A DNA stretch of 55,081 bases from assembly GCA_947474395.1 (NCBI GenBank), contig CANJID010000021.1, positions 1-55,081 of the forward strand. The letters run 5' to 3'. Below the pieces are notes generated by a model that saw nothing but the letters and a program-made list of their open reading frames with translations, ran no database searches and was not told the origin of the DNA. Positions 32,912 through 41,872 of this stretch are shown here, one piece after another (the stretch's first letter is position 1; each line of letters opens with the position of its first letter). The position numbers and the translations under genes were made by a program. This DNA is from Caulobacterales bacterium. Its GTDB lineage: Bacteria > Pseudomonadota > Alphaproteobacteria > Caulobacterales > Caulobacteraceae.

Positions 32912-33997
32912 ATGATGACGACTCCGAGAACGAGCCTGCCCAAATTTGCGATAGTCGCCGCAATAACGTTGGCGTCGGCTTTCACGGCTGAAGCAGTCCA
33001 GGCTCAGGCTCGCGCTCCCGCCGCTCAGCCCGCAGCGCGTGCGACCGCCAACGTACCGGCGATGCGCACGCGCATCATGACTTCCCTGACGGGCTACGAA
33101 GTCGAAGAGTACCTGAAGCGCAACGACATCATCTACGTTCCGGTCGGCCCGACGGAATACAACGGCGGCAGCCCGATCGACGTCGAGTACGTAATTCCGT
33201 TGGCATACGGCCTTAAGCTTGCCGAAAAGTCCGACGGCCTCGTCTTTCCTTATCTCGCCTACTTTTATCCCGGCGGCACGACGAGCGGCCGCGCGACCGT
33301 AATGGTGACGCCCACCCAAGGCATCAACTACCTGGAGATCCTGACCCGTTCGCTGATCCGCCAAGGCTTCCGGCGGATCGTCTATCTCACTTCCCATGGC
33401 CCGTCGGGCGCGACGCTGCAGCCCGTCACGCGCGAGATCTATGACGAACTGCATGTTCCGGTGGTGTGGATGGACACCGGCGCCATCCACGGCCCTGATG
33501 AGGCAGGGGGCGGTCCGGGTGGTCAGCGTCCTGCCGGCGCTCCGCCTGCGGCCGCCGCGCAGCGCCCGGCCGCGCCGGCCGCCCAAGCCGTGGCCGGCAG
33601 CGGGACCCCCCCTGCCCCCGGAGCCCGAAACCTAATCACTTACGGCGCCTACGCGTTGGTGGGACGGCTCAACGACATGCCCGTCGGGCTGACGGCCCCG
33701 CCGCACCCCATCCCACCCGCGCGGACTCAATCGCAGATCAGCCGTCTGGCGGGCTTCGGGGGAGTGGGCAACTTCTATAATGACGTGGCGGAGCACGGCG
33801 GGTTCGCGACAGCCATCACCGCCGAGCAGAGGGACCAGTATGGCCGGGAGGGTGCAGCGATCATCGAGGCGCAAGTCGCCGCGTTCGACGCCATGGGCCT
33901 GGTGGACGCCATCCGCGCCCACGACCAGTATACCAAGGGGGTCGTGGCCAAGTTTGGCGACCTGCTTCCCGGGCATGACGTCGGCGCTGGGCGCTGA
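32912..33997 (+). CDS. Exported creatininase-family protein with altered metal site
   Basis: A 361-residue member of the creatininase fold with a signal peptide (FAIVAAITLASAFTAEAVQA). Family stretches are YVPVGPTEYNGGSPID at residues 75-90 and YLTSHGPSG near 158. Most of the usual metal ligands are changed. The canonical E-x-H is Glu82-Tyr-Asn84, the following Asp position is Glu92, and the late H-A-G-E stretch reads TYGAYAL. An Ala/Pro-rich insert of about 40 residues (near 198-239) comes just before that. The ATG at 32912 follows GAGAAGG, with a second ATG next to it. Hydrolysis of amides or lactones is the family role; activity here is uncertain. Confidence 0.8.
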   Translation: MMTTPRTSLPKFAIVAAITLASAFTAEAVQAQARAPAAQPAARATANVPAMRTRIMTSLTGYEVEEYLKRNDIIYVPVGPTEYNGGSPIDVEYVIPLAYGLKLAEKSDGLVFPYLAYFYPGGTTSGRATVMVTPTQGINYLEILTRSLIRQGFRRIVYLTSHGPSGATLQPVTREIYDELHVPVVWMDTGAIHGPDEAGGGPGGQRPAGAPPAAAAQRPAAPAAQAVAGSGTPPAPGARNLITYGAYALVGRLNDMPVGLTAPPHPIPPARTQSQISRLAGFGGVGNFYNDVAEHGGFATAITAEQRDQYGREGAAIIEAQVAAFDAMGLVDAIRAHDQYTKGVVAKFGDLLPGHDVGAGR

Positions 33998-34003
33998 GCC
34001 GAT

Positions 34004-34111
34004 CGGGGCGAACCGCCCCGGAGCCATCGGGTGCGCCTTCCCGGTTCGGCGGCGGCAGGCGGCGCCGCTTTAGTTAAGGTTCCGACGCGGATATTGGCCA
34101 AACCAGTTTGG
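34004..34111. terminator. Hairpin and palindrome between convergent genes
   Basis: CGGGGCG-AAC-CGCCCCG (34004-34020) is a 7-bp hairpin just after the creatininase-like gene and may act as its terminator, although no T-run follows. A separate perfect palindrome, CCAAAC-CA-GTTTGG, lies at 34098-34111 close to the end of the convergent GntR gene. Its role there is unclear. Confidence 0.35.
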
Positions 34112-34139
34112 GTGGAACCCGGCCTCGAGATCCGCCGCG

Positions 34140-34892
34140 TCAAATGGCGCGTCGGCGGGCGAATTCGGTCCGGCGCGCCGCGACCTCGTCACGCGCGCGC
34201 TCGACCGCCTCCAATTCGGTCGCCGCGAGGATCGCGTCGATGACGCGGTGCAGGTGCTCCCGCATGGCCTGCCTCGCCCTCTGGGGATCGCGCGCCGTAA
34301 GCGCGTCGAGCAAGACTCTATGCTCATCGATCCGAGGCTTTACGCCGACTTGTCGCGCCCGCTCGAGCATGTGACGGCATAGGGGCGAGCGGTACCTCAT
34401 ATCCCACAGATCCTCGACGACGGTGACGATCGCACTATTTCGCGTGGCTTCGGCGATGCCGACGTGGAACGCGCGATCCGCCAGCTCGCCGTTGTATTCT
34501 CCCGCGTTTTCCTCGACCATCGCCTTGAGGATATTTTCCAATTGCTCAAGTTGCTCGTCGCTGATGATCGTCGCTGCCAGCGCCGCGGTTTCGCCCTCGA
34601 ACAGCGCGCGGGCTTCGGTGAGCTCGAAGGGCCCGATATCGAGTTCCTGGGGGACCGCCTCGGCCACCGGCTGATCGGTCACGTAGACGCCTGAACCATG
34701 GCGGGCTTCGACGATACCGCGGATCTCAAGCGCCAGCATGGCCTCGCGAACCGTAGGCCGGCTCACCCCAAACTCTTCGGCGAGGTCTCGCTCCGCCGGC
34801 AAGCGCTGGCCGGGCTTATAGCGGCCGGATGCGATCGCTTCATCGATGGCGGCTACCACCTGTTGATAGAGTTTCTTGGCAGGGGGGCCCAT
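34140..34892 (-). CDS. GntR family (FadR/FCD type) regulator of uronate genes
   Basis: A 250-residue repressor. The winged-helix part is LPAERDLAEEFGVSRPTV, then REAMLALEIRGIVEARHG followed by GSGVYV. The FCD domain (EARALFEGETAALAATI, and later RIDEHRVLLDAL) resembles UxuR/ExuR regulators, which release DNA when uronates or their products bind. AAGGAG lies before the ATG. It is transcribed divergently from the uxaC operon with a 156-base gap that holds a palindrome, so local control of the uronate genes is likely. It resembles the other GntR protein of the window only in general layout. Confidence 0.9.
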   Translation of the reverse strand: MGPPAKKLYQQVVAAIDEAIASGRYKPGQRLPAERDLAEEFGVSRPTVREAMLALEIRGIVEARHGSGVYVTDQPVAEAVPQELDIGPFELTEARALFEGETAALAATIISDEQLEQLENILKAMVEENAGEYNGELADRAFHVGIAEATRNSAIVTVVEDLWDMRYRSPLCRHMLERARQVGVKPRIDEHRVLLDALTARDPQRARQAMREHLHRVIDAILAATELEAVERARDEVAARRTEFARRRAI

Positions 34893-34904
34893 CTTGCTCC
34901 TTAT

Positions 34905-34919
34905 TCCAGTCTTGCTGGA
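34905..34919. promoter_or_regulatory. Candidate uronate operator
   Basis: TCCAG-TCTTG-CTGGA is a 5-bp-arm palindrome only 13 bases before the GntR start and within the GntR/uxaC divergent gap. It would suit autoregulation and control of the uronate operon. A TTGACA at 34973-34978 could be the -35 box of the uxaC promoter. Confidence 0.4.
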
Positions 34920-35048
34920 GTTGCCTCACGTTAGAGCCCAGCGTGCCGCTTCGCCAGAGCCGCGTTTGGGTTGACATCAGCATCAGGCGCGATGAAAGAG
35001 GTAAGACCAGTGGGGCGCTCGTGCAAGCGCCTAAGGGCAAACCAGTCG

Positions 35049-36464
35049 ATGACCGAAACGCTAAACCTCGCACGCGCCAGACTGTTGCCGCAGGAGCCGG
35101 CCACCCGGCGGGTGGCTATGTCGCTGTTCGAGGCGGTCGAAACCCTGCCGATCATCAGCCCCCACGGGCACGTGGACGCCGGATGGTTCGCGAAGGACGA
35201 GCCATTCGAGGACGCGGTCACCGTCTTCCTTTGGCCCGACCACTACGTGCTGAGGATGCTCTACAGCCAGGGCGTCGGCTTGAACACGCTGGGGATCGCC
35301 GGTGGCGAACTTCCCGTTGAGTTGGATCGGCGGACGATCTGGCGCCGGTTCGCCAGCCACTATCGCCTTTTCCGCGGCACCCCTTCGCGTCTATGGCTGG
35401 ACCACGCCTTCAGCACGGTGTTTGGGCTGGACGTCCAGTTGACGCTGGAGACGGCGGACCACTACTTCGACACCATCAACGCGGCCCTGGCTTCGCCCGG
35501 CTTCCGTCCCCGCGCCCTCTTCGAGCGCTTCGGCATCGAGGTGATCGCCACGACCGAAGGCGCCCTTGACGCGCTGGACGATCACAAGGCGATCCGCGCC
35601 TCGGGCTGGAACGGACGGGTGATCACCACCTTCCGCCCCGACGACGTGGTCGACCCCGACCGCGAAGACTTCCACGACAATCTGGGCGTGCTCGCCGCCT
35701 TGACCGGAGAGGACGTGTCGCGCTGGGAGGGCTACCTCGCCGCGCTTCGCAAACGCCGCGCGCATTTCCGCGAGGCGGGCGGCGCCACGGCGACCGACCA
35801 CGGCCATCCAAGCGCCCGCACCGCGGATCTGCCTCCCGACGCCGTCCAGCGCCTCTTCACGCGGCTCACCAACGGCCGCGGCGAAGCGGGCGACGCGGAA
35901 ACCTTCCGGGCCCAGATGCTCACCGAGATGGCCGTGATGGCGGCGGAAGACGGTATGACCATGCAGCTGCACCCGGGGTCGTGGCGCAACCACAATCCCT
36001 GGCTGATGCAGGCCTACGGCCGGGACAAGGGGGCGGACATCCCCCAGCGCGTCAGCTTCACCGACGCCCTCAAGCCCCTACTCGACCGGGTGGGCAACCG
36101 GGCCGACCTGACGCTCATCCTCTTTACCTTGGACGAGAGCAACTACGCCCGCGAGCTGGCCCCGCTGGCGGGCCATTATCCCTGCCTGCGCCTGGGCCCA
36201 GCCTGGTGGTTCCACGACAGTCCCGAGGGGATGCTCCGCTTCCGGCGCCAGACCACCGAGACCGCCGGATTCTACAACACCGTGGGCTTCAACGACGACA
36301 CCCGCGCCTTCTTCTCCATCCCCGCCCGTCACGACCTCGCTCGCCGGATGGACTGCCATTACCTGGCCGAACTCGTCGTCACCCACCGCATCTCCAAGTC
36401 GGAGGCGCAGGAGGTCGCGGTCGACCTCGCCTACAACCTGCCGAAGGCGGCCTACAAGCTGTGA
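35049..36464 (+). CDS. uxaC: Glucuronate isomerase UxaC
   Basis: UxaC converts D-glucuronate to D-fructuronate (and galacturonate to tagaturonate). The 471-residue product has the family metal-binding stretch ISPHGHVDAGWFA near residue 37. Further recognisable parts are WPDHYVLRMLYSQG, ATTEGALDALDDH, TMQLHPGSWRNHN and the C-terminal FSIPARHDLARRMDCHYLA. The frame extends to 34971, but ATG 35049 (MTETLNLARARLLP) gives the usual start. It opens a tightly packed operon: its stop overlaps the GTG of the next gene. The operon starts across from a GntR regulator gene. Confidence 0.97.
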   Translation: MTETLNLARARLLPQEPATRRVAMSLFEAVETLPIISPHGHVDAGWFAKDEPFEDAVTVFLWPDHYVLRMLYSQGVGLNTLGIAGGELPVELDRRTIWRRFASHYRLFRGTPSRLWLDHAFSTVFGLDVQLTLETADHYFDTINAALASPGFRPRALFERFGIEVIATTEGALDALDDHKAIRASGWNGRVITTFRPDDVVDPDREDFHDNLGVLAALTGEDVSRWEGYLAALRKRRAHFREAGGATATDHGHPSARTADLPPDAVQRLFTRLTNGRGEAGDAETFRAQMLTEMAVMAAEDGMTMQLHPGSWRNHNPWLMQAYGRDKGADIPQRVSFTDALKPLLDRVGNRADLTLILFTLDESNYARELAPLAGHYPCLRLGPAWWFHDSPEGMLRFRRQTTETAGFYNTVGFNDDTRAFFSIPARHDLARRMDCHYLAELVVTHRISKSEAQEVAVDLAYNLPKAAYKL

Positions 36465-37771
36465 GGCTGTCCCGCGCGTCCCTGGCGGAGGTCCCGCATC
36501 CGGTCCGGACGCCCGCCTATGACGTGGGCGCGCTGAAGGCGGGGATCGTCCACCTGGGGCTCGGCGCCTTCCATCGGGCGCACCAGGCGGTGTTCACCGA
36601 CGACGCCATCGAAGCCGCCGGCGGCGACTGGGGAATCGTCGGAGTCTCGATGCGGCGGCCGGACGTGGCCGACACCCTGACGCCCCAGGACGGTCTCTAC
36701 ACCGTCGAGACCCTCGCGGCGGAGCCCAGCTACCGTGTCGTCGGCGCTCTCCGCCGCGCGCTGACGCTTCCGCTTCAACCGCAAGCCGTGGTGTCGGCGA
36801 TCGCGGATCCGGCAACCCGGGTGATCACCCTCACCATCACCGAGAAGGGCTACTGCCTCGCCGGAGACTCTCTCGATCTGGCGCATCCGGACATCGTCCA
36901 CGACCTGGGCGCAGAGGGCGCGCCCCGCTCGGCCATAGGCGTGCTCGTCGCCGGCCTCGCCGAACGCAGCCGCGGCGCGGCCGGCCCCCTCACCATCATC
37001 AGCTGCGACAACCTTGCCGACAACGGCCGGCGCCTGGAGACCGCGGTCAGGGATTTTGCGGCAAGGGCGCACGCGGCTCTGGAGCCCTGGCTCGATTCCA
37101 ACACCGCCTTCCCCGAGACCATGGTCGACTGCATCGTGCCGGCCACGGACGGGGCGAGCCGGGCGCGCGTCGAGGCGGCCATCGGCATGACGGACCTTGC
37201 CTCCGTGCAGCGCGAGCCCTTCGCCCAGTGGGTCATCGAGGACCGCTTCGCCGGCCCGCGCCCCGCCTGGCCCGGCGTGGAGGTGGTGGCGCGGGTCGCC
37301 GACTATCGGCGCCTGAAGCTGCACGTGCTCAACGCCGCCCACTCGGCCCTCGCCTACCTGGGACTTCGGCGGGGCCACGTCTTTGTCCGGCAGGCCATCG
37401 CTGATCCGCAGCTGGCCTCCAGCCTCGACGAGATGATCTTCGCCGAGGTCGCACCTGCCCTCGCCGGCCTCGCCGTCGCCGACTACTGGCGCGCCACGCG
37501 CGACCGCTTCGCCAACCCCATGGTCGACCACCGTCTGGACCAGATCGCCCAGGACGGCCGGCAGAAACTGGCCGAGCGCCTTTATCCCTTGATGAGGTCC
37601 AACCTGCAGGCGGGCCGCCCCCTCGCGCGCATGGCTGAGGTGGTCCGCGCCTGGCTGGAGGCCGAACGCCCTCGCCAGGCCGCCCAGAGCGTCGGCGATC
37701 CGGATCTTTTCCCGGACACGTTCCGGACCGATCCGCGCATGTCCGCCGCCGTGTCGCAGGCCCGGCCATGA
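36461..37771 (+). CDS. uxuB: D-mannonate oxidoreductase / fructuronate reductase
   Basis: This NAD-dependent enzyme of the mannitol dehydrogenase family reduces fructuronate to D-mannonate. Family signatures are GIVHLGLGAFHRAHQAVF at the N-terminal Rossmann start, ITLTITEKGYCL, SCDNLADNG and the active-site KLHVLNAAHSALAYLG near residue 287. The GTG at 36461 overlaps the uxaC stop (GTGA), which argues for coupled translation. Its 3' end overlaps kdgK by four bases. Length 436 aa. The operon context decides the fructuronate role over other polyol dehydrogenases. Confidence 0.93.
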   Translation: MRLSRASLAEVPHPVRTPAYDVGALKAGIVHLGLGAFHRAHQAVFTDDAIEAAGGDWGIVGVSMRRPDVADTLTPQDGLYTVETLAAEPSYRVVGALRRALTLPLQPQAVVSAIADPATRVITLTITEKGYCLAGDSLDLAHPDIVHDLGAEGAPRSAIGVLVAGLAERSRGAAGPLTIISCDNLADNGRRLETAVRDFAARAHAALEPWLDSNTAFPETMVDCIVPATDGASRARVEAAIGMTDLASVQREPFAQWVIEDRFAGPRPAWPGVEVVARVADYRRLKLHVLNAAHSALAYLGLRRGHVFVRQAIADPQLASSLDEMIFAEVAPALAGLAVADYWRATRDRFANPMVDHRLDQIAQDGRQKLAERLYPLMRSNLQAGRPLARMAEVVRAWLEAERPRQAAQSVGDPDLFPDTFRTDPRMSAAVSQARP

Positions 37772-38685
37772 CGCGCGCCATCTGCATCGGCGAATGCATG
37801 GTGGAGCTGCGCCGCTCGGCGGCGGGCGAGCTGGCGCACGGCTTCGCCGGCGACGCCTACAACACCGCCGTCTACCTCAAGCGCTCGGCGCCGGAGGTCG
37901 ACGTCCAGTTCCTCACCGTCCTGGGCGAGGACCCCTTCAGCCTGGCCATGCGCGGCGCCTGGCGCGCTGAAGGCGTCGGCGACGCCCTCGCCTATGTCTC
38001 GCCACACAGGCGTCCCGGGCTCTACCTCATCGAGACGGACGAGGCCGGCGAGCGGCGCTTCCACTACTGGCGCAGCGAGTCGGCGGCGCGAGGGTGGCTC
38101 CGCGAGCTCCGCAGTCACGGCGGCGAGAACGTCCTCGTCGGCGCCGACCTCGTCTATCTATCCGGCATCTCGCTGGCGATCCTGACGCCGGCTGACCGCA
38201 GCGCAGCCCTGGACATGCTGCGGCGCCTGAGCGGCCGGGTCGGCCGGATCGCCTTCGACCCCAATTACCGGCCAGCCCTGTGGTCCAGCGCTCGCGCGGC
38301 GCAGGAAGCGACCGACGAAGCCATCGCGGCGGCCGACATCGTGCTCCCCAGCGGCGAGGACCTGGAGCGTCTCTACGGCCCCAAGGACCCCGAAGCCCAG
38401 CTCCGGCTCCTCCGGGAGAAGGGGGCGCGCGAGGTCGCGCTCACCGCCACCGACAGCCGCTGCGCCGTCCAGACCGAAACCCCCGCCTGGGTGACCGGGC
38501 CGCGTGCTCAGACAGTGATCGACACCTCCGGCGCCGGCGACTCCTTCAACGGCGGCTACCTCGCCGCTCGCCTCCGCGGCGCGTCCGCCGAAGACGCAGC
38601 CCGCGCCGGCCTCGCCCTTGCCGCCCGCGTGGTTTCCGCGCCCGGCGCGATCATTCCCAAATCTCCAGCCCTGGAAAGCGTTTGA
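37768..38685 (+). CDS. kdgK: 2-dehydro-3-deoxygluconokinase KdgK
   Basis: A 305-residue PfkB/ribokinase-type sugar kinase that phosphorylates 2-keto-3-deoxygluconate (KDG) to KDPG. The N-terminal part has GECMVELRR and [14 protein letters not shown]. The C-terminal ATP-site motif is [17 protein letters not shown] with the catalytic aspartate. The start overlaps uxuB by four bases (ATGA) and the stop overlaps the manD ATG by one base. It acts one step after ManD and one before KdgA, all within the same operon. Confidence 0.94.
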   Translation: MTRAICIGECMVELRRSAAGELAHGFAGDAYNTAVYLKRSAPEVDVQFLTVLGEDPFSLAMRGAWRAEGVGDALAYVSPHRRPGLYLIETDEAGERRFHYWRSESAARGWLRELRSHGGENVLVGADLVYLSGISLAILTPADRSAALDMLRRLSGRVGRIAFDPNYRPALWSSARAAQEATDEAIAAADIVLPSGEDLERLYGPKDPEAQLRLLREKGAREVALTATDSRCAVQTETPAWVTGPRAQTVIDTSGAGDSFNGGYLAARLRGASAEDAARAGLALAARVVSAPGAIIPKSPALESV

Positions 38686-39896
38686 TGCTCAAGATCACTG
38701 GCGCCCGCGTAATCGTCACCTGCCCTGGGCGAAACTTCGTCACCCTGAAGATCGAGACGCAGGAAGGGGTCTACGGCCTCGGCGACGCGACCCTGAACGG
38801 TCGAGAACTGTCCGTGGTGTCCTACCTGCAGGACCACGTCGCCCCGAACCTGATCGGACGCGACGCCCACCAGATCGAGGACATCTGGCAGTTCCTCTAC
38901 CGTGGCGCCTACTGGCGCCGCGGGCCCGTGACCATGTCCGCCATCGCGGCGGTCGACATGGCGCTCTGGGACATCAAGGCCAAGGCGGCGAACATGCCGC
39001 TCTACCAGCTGCTGGGCGGGGCGAGCCGCACCGGGGTCATGGTCTATGGCCACGCAAACGGGACCACAATCGAGCAGACGGTGGAGGAAGCCCTCCGCTA
39101 CCAGGAGATGGGTTACAAAGCGATCCGCCTGCAGTCCGGCGTGCCCGGCCTCGCCAGCACCTACGGCGTCTCCAAGGACAAGCTGTTCTACGAGCCCGCC
39201 GACGCGGCCCTGCCCAGCGAGAACGTCTGGTCGACCTCGAAGTACCTGCCGTCCGTCCCCAAGCTCTTCCAGGCCGCCCGCGACGCCCTGGGCTGGGACG
39301 TCCACCTGCTGCACGATTCCCACCACCGCCTCACGCCGATCGAGGCCGCGCGGCTCGGCAAGGACCTGGAGCCCTACCGCCCCTTCTGGCTCGAGGACGT
39401 CACCCCCGCGGAGAACCAAGCCTCATTCCGCCACATCCGCCAGCACACCACCACCCCGCTCGCCGTGGGCGAGGTGTTCAACACCGTCTGGGACTGCAAG
39501 CAGCTCATCGAGGAGCAGCTGATCGACTACATCCGCACCACCATCGTCCACGGGGGCGGCATCAGCCACGTCCGCCGCATCGCCCACCTGGCCGAGATCA
39601 ACAACGTCAGGACCGGATTCCACGGCGCGACCGACCTCTCGCCCGTCTGCATGGGCGCGGCCCTGCACTTCGACCTGTGGGTGCCGAACTTCGGCATCCA
39701 GGAATACATGCGCCACACGCCGGAGACGGACGCCGTCTTCCCGCACGCCTACTCCTTCTCGGACGGCGCCCTGCACCCCGGCGAGACCCCGGGGCTGGGC
39801 GTCGACATCGATGAAGCCCTAGCCGCCAAGTACCCCTACCGCCCCGCCCAGCTTCCGGTGAACCGTCTCGAGGACGGCGCCGTCTTCAACTGGTGA
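38685..39896 (+). CDS. manD: D-mannonate dehydratase ManD (enolase superfamily)
   Basis: ManD dehydrates D-mannonate to 2-keto-3-deoxygluconate. It replaces UxuA, which has a different fold. The 403-residue length and hallmark residues fit characterised ManD proteins. [13 protein letters not shown] is near residue 72, metal ligands lie at Asp211 and His213 in [11 protein letters not shown], with Glu237 in [10 protein letters not shown] and Glu263 in GEVFNT, and the C-terminal end is VFNW. ATG 38685 overlaps the kdgK stop (TGATG). The longer frame in the ORF upstream is out of family. The operon shows that mannonate is the true substrate. Confidence 0.96.
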   Translation: MLKITGARVIVTCPGRNFVTLKIETQEGVYGLGDATLNGRELSVVSYLQDHVAPNLIGRDAHQIEDIWQFLYRGAYWRRGPVTMSAIAAVDMALWDIKAKAANMPLYQLLGGASRTGVMVYGHANGTTIEQTVEEALRYQEMGYKAIRLQSGVPGLASTYGVSKDKLFYEPADAALPSENVWSTSKYLPSVPKLFQAARDALGWDVHLLHDSHHRLTPIEAARLGKDLEPYRPFWLEDVTPAENQASFRHIRQHTTTPLAVGEVFNTVWDCKQLIEEQLIDYIRTTIVHGGGISHVRRIAHLAEINNVRTGFHGATDLSPVCMGAALHFDLWVPNFGIQEYMRHTPETDAVFPHAYSFSDGALHPGETPGLGVDIDEALAAKYPYRPAQLPVNRLEDGAVFNW

Positions 39897-39900
39897 CCCC

Positions 39901-41178
39901 ATGACCCGTCGCCCCATCCGAAACCTGCGCTGGTGGATCATCGGGCTGGTAATGCTCGGCACCACGGTGAACTACCTTGCCCGCAGCTCGCTGGGCGCGG
40001 CGGCTCCGACTCTTACCAAGGAGCTGAACTTCACCACCCAGGAGTACTCCTACGTGGTGGCGGGCTTCCAGCTCGCCTACACCGCGGTGCAGCCCTTCGC
40101 GGGCTACATCCTGGACCTCCTCGGGACCAAGGTCGGACTCTTCGTCTTCGCCATCGGCTGGTCCCTCGCCAACATGGCCCACGGACTCGCCGGAGGGTGG
40201 GTCTCCCTCGCCTTCTTCCGCGCTCTCCTCGGGATTTCCGAAGGGGCGGTGATCCCGGCCAGCATGAAGGCGGTCAGCGAGTGGTTCCCGGACAAGGAGC
40301 GCTCGGTCGCCACCGGCTGGTTCAATATCGGCACGGCCGTCGGCGCCATGATCGCGCCGCCCCTCGTGGTCTGGTGCATCCTGGCCGGCAGCTGGCAGCT
40401 CGCCTTCTTCGTCACGGGCGCCATCGGGCTCGTCTGGGCGGGAGCCTGGTGGTTCGGCTACCGCTCGCCGCGGGAGCATCCACGGATCAGCGAAGAAGAG
40501 CTGGCCTATATCGAGGCCGGCCAGCACAGGCCCGCGGGGCCCGTCGACACCCGCCGCCCTTCCTGGCTCTCTATCGCCCGCGAGCGGAAGTTCTGGGCCA
40601 TCGCCCTGCCCCGCTTCCTGGCGGACCCCGCCTGGCAGACCTTCACCTTCTGGATCCCGCTCTATCTGTCCACGGTGCGCGGGATGGACCTGAAGCAGAT
40701 CGCAATCTTCGCGTGGCTGCCCTTCCTGGCGGCGGACATGGGCTCGATCATCGGCGGCTATCTTTCGCCGTTCCTGATGCGGACCTTCGGCGCATCGCTG
40801 ATCACCGCGCGCAAGCTGACCGTGCTGTCCGGCGCCGTGCTGATGATCGGGCCCGCCTGCATCAGCTTCGCGCCCGACGCCTACTGGGCCATCGCCCTGT
40901 TCTGCGTGGGCGGCTTCGCGCACCAGATGCTGTCCGGCGCCCTGATCACCCTTTCGGCCGACCTCTTCCCTCACCACCAGGTCGCGACGGCCAACGGCAT
41001 GACCGGCACCGCCGCCTGGACCGGCGGCCTGCTCTTCTCTCTGCTGGTCGGAGCCCTGGCCAGCACCATCGGCTACAACCCGTTGTTCGTCTGCCTGGCG
41101 ATCTTCGACCTTGTCGGCGCGGTGCTCGTGTTCAGCCTGCTGAGGGAGCGCCACCTGCAACGGGCGGATCGCGCTTGA
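39901..41178 (+). CDS. MFS transporter, hexuronate (ExuT) type
   Basis: A 425-residue major facilitator with twelve predicted membrane segments, close in type to the anion:cation symporters ExuT and GudP that import hexuronates and aldarates. It has the first-helix NYLARSSLGAAAP, the FRALLGISEGAVIPASMKAVSEWFPDKERS stretch typical of this branch, and IGYNPLFVCLAIFDLVGAVLVF near the end. It starts 4 bases after manD, so it is in the same operon and is the likely importer of glucuronate or a glucuronide. Galacturonate import cannot be excluded. Confidence 0.9.
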   Translation: MTRRPIRNLRWWIIGLVMLGTTVNYLARSSLGAAAPTLTKELNFTTQEYSYVVAGFQLAYTAVQPFAGYILDLLGTKVGLFVFAIGWSLANMAHGLAGGWVSLAFFRALLGISEGAVIPASMKAVSEWFPDKERSVATGWFNIGTAVGAMIAPPLVVWCILAGSWQLAFFVTGAIGLVWAGAWWFGYRSPREHPRISEEELAYIEAGQHRPAGPVDTRRPSWLSIARERKFWAIALPRFLADPAWQTFTFWIPLYLSTVRGMDLKQIAIFAWLPFLAADMGSIIGGYLSPFLMRTFGASLITARKLTVLSGAVLMIGPACISFAPDAYWAIALFCVGGFAHQMLSGALITLSADLFPHHQVATANGMTGTAAWTGGLLFSLLVGALASTIGYNPLFVCLAIFDLVGAVLVFSLLRERHLQRADRA

Positions 41179-41230
41179 TGAAAAAGACGACCGCGCGCGC
41201 TGACGTCATGCACGTCACGGAGCCTCGCCC

Positions 41231-41872
41231 GTGATTTCGGCCCGTGAAGCCATGGCGCTCGCGCCTGTCATACCGGTCCTGACGATCGAGGACGCCGCGA
41301 CGGCCTCCGATATTGCGCGCGCGCTGGTGTCGGGCGGCCTGCGCGTGCTCGAGGTGACGCTGCGGACGCCGGCCGCCCTCGACGCGATCGCCCGCATAGC
41401 CGCGGAGGTGGAGGACGCCGTCCCGGCCGCCGGCACCGTTCTGAACGCCCGAGATCTCGAGGCCGCCGCCCGGGCCGGCGCGCAGGTGGCTTTCTCTCCC
41501 GGGATCGCCGCCTTCGCGGCCGGGGGGCCGATACCGGTAATCCCTGGCGTCGCGACCGCCTCCGACATCATGGCGGGCCTGGAGCTGGGCCTGGACGCAT
41601 TCAAGTTCTTCCCGGCGGCCGCGGCCGGCGGCGTCGCCGTGCTGGGCGCGTTCCGGGGGCCCTTCGCCGGCGTGATCTTCTGCCCCACGGGCGGCATTTC
41701 CGAGGAGAACGCGCGCGACTACCTGGCCGCGCCGAACGTGGCCTGCGTCGGCGGTTCCTGGCTGACCCCTCCCGCCGCCATAAAGGCGGGGGACTGGGCG
41801 GCCATCGAGCGCCTCGCCCGGCGGGCGGCCGCCCTGAGACCGTCGCACGCCGCATCGACCGGGAGCGCCTGA
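41231..41872 (+). CDS. kdgA: KDPG aldolase
   Basis: This class I aldolase splits 2-keto-3-deoxy-6-phosphogluconate to pyruvate and glyceraldehyde 3-phosphate, the last step of the uronate route. The Schiff-base lysine is Lys125 in LDAFKFFPA. Glu41 in VLEVTLRTP is the general acid-base, and the phosphate-binding GTVLN and VAFSPG segments are present. Translation starts at GTG 41231. The 213-residue length is normal. The next gene begins on its stop codon. The older name eda applies to the same enzyme in the Entner-Doudoroff pathway. Confidence 0.93.
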   Translation: MISAREAMALAPVIPVLTIEDAATASDIARALVSGGLRVLEVTLRTPAALDAIARIAAEVEDAVPAAGTVLNARDLEAAARAGAQVAFSPGIAAFAAGGPIPVIPGVATASDIMAGLELGLDAFKFFPAAAAGGVAVLGAFRGPFAGVIFCPTGGISEENARDYLAAPNVACVGGSWLTPPAAIKAGDWAAIERLARRAAALRPSHAASTGSA

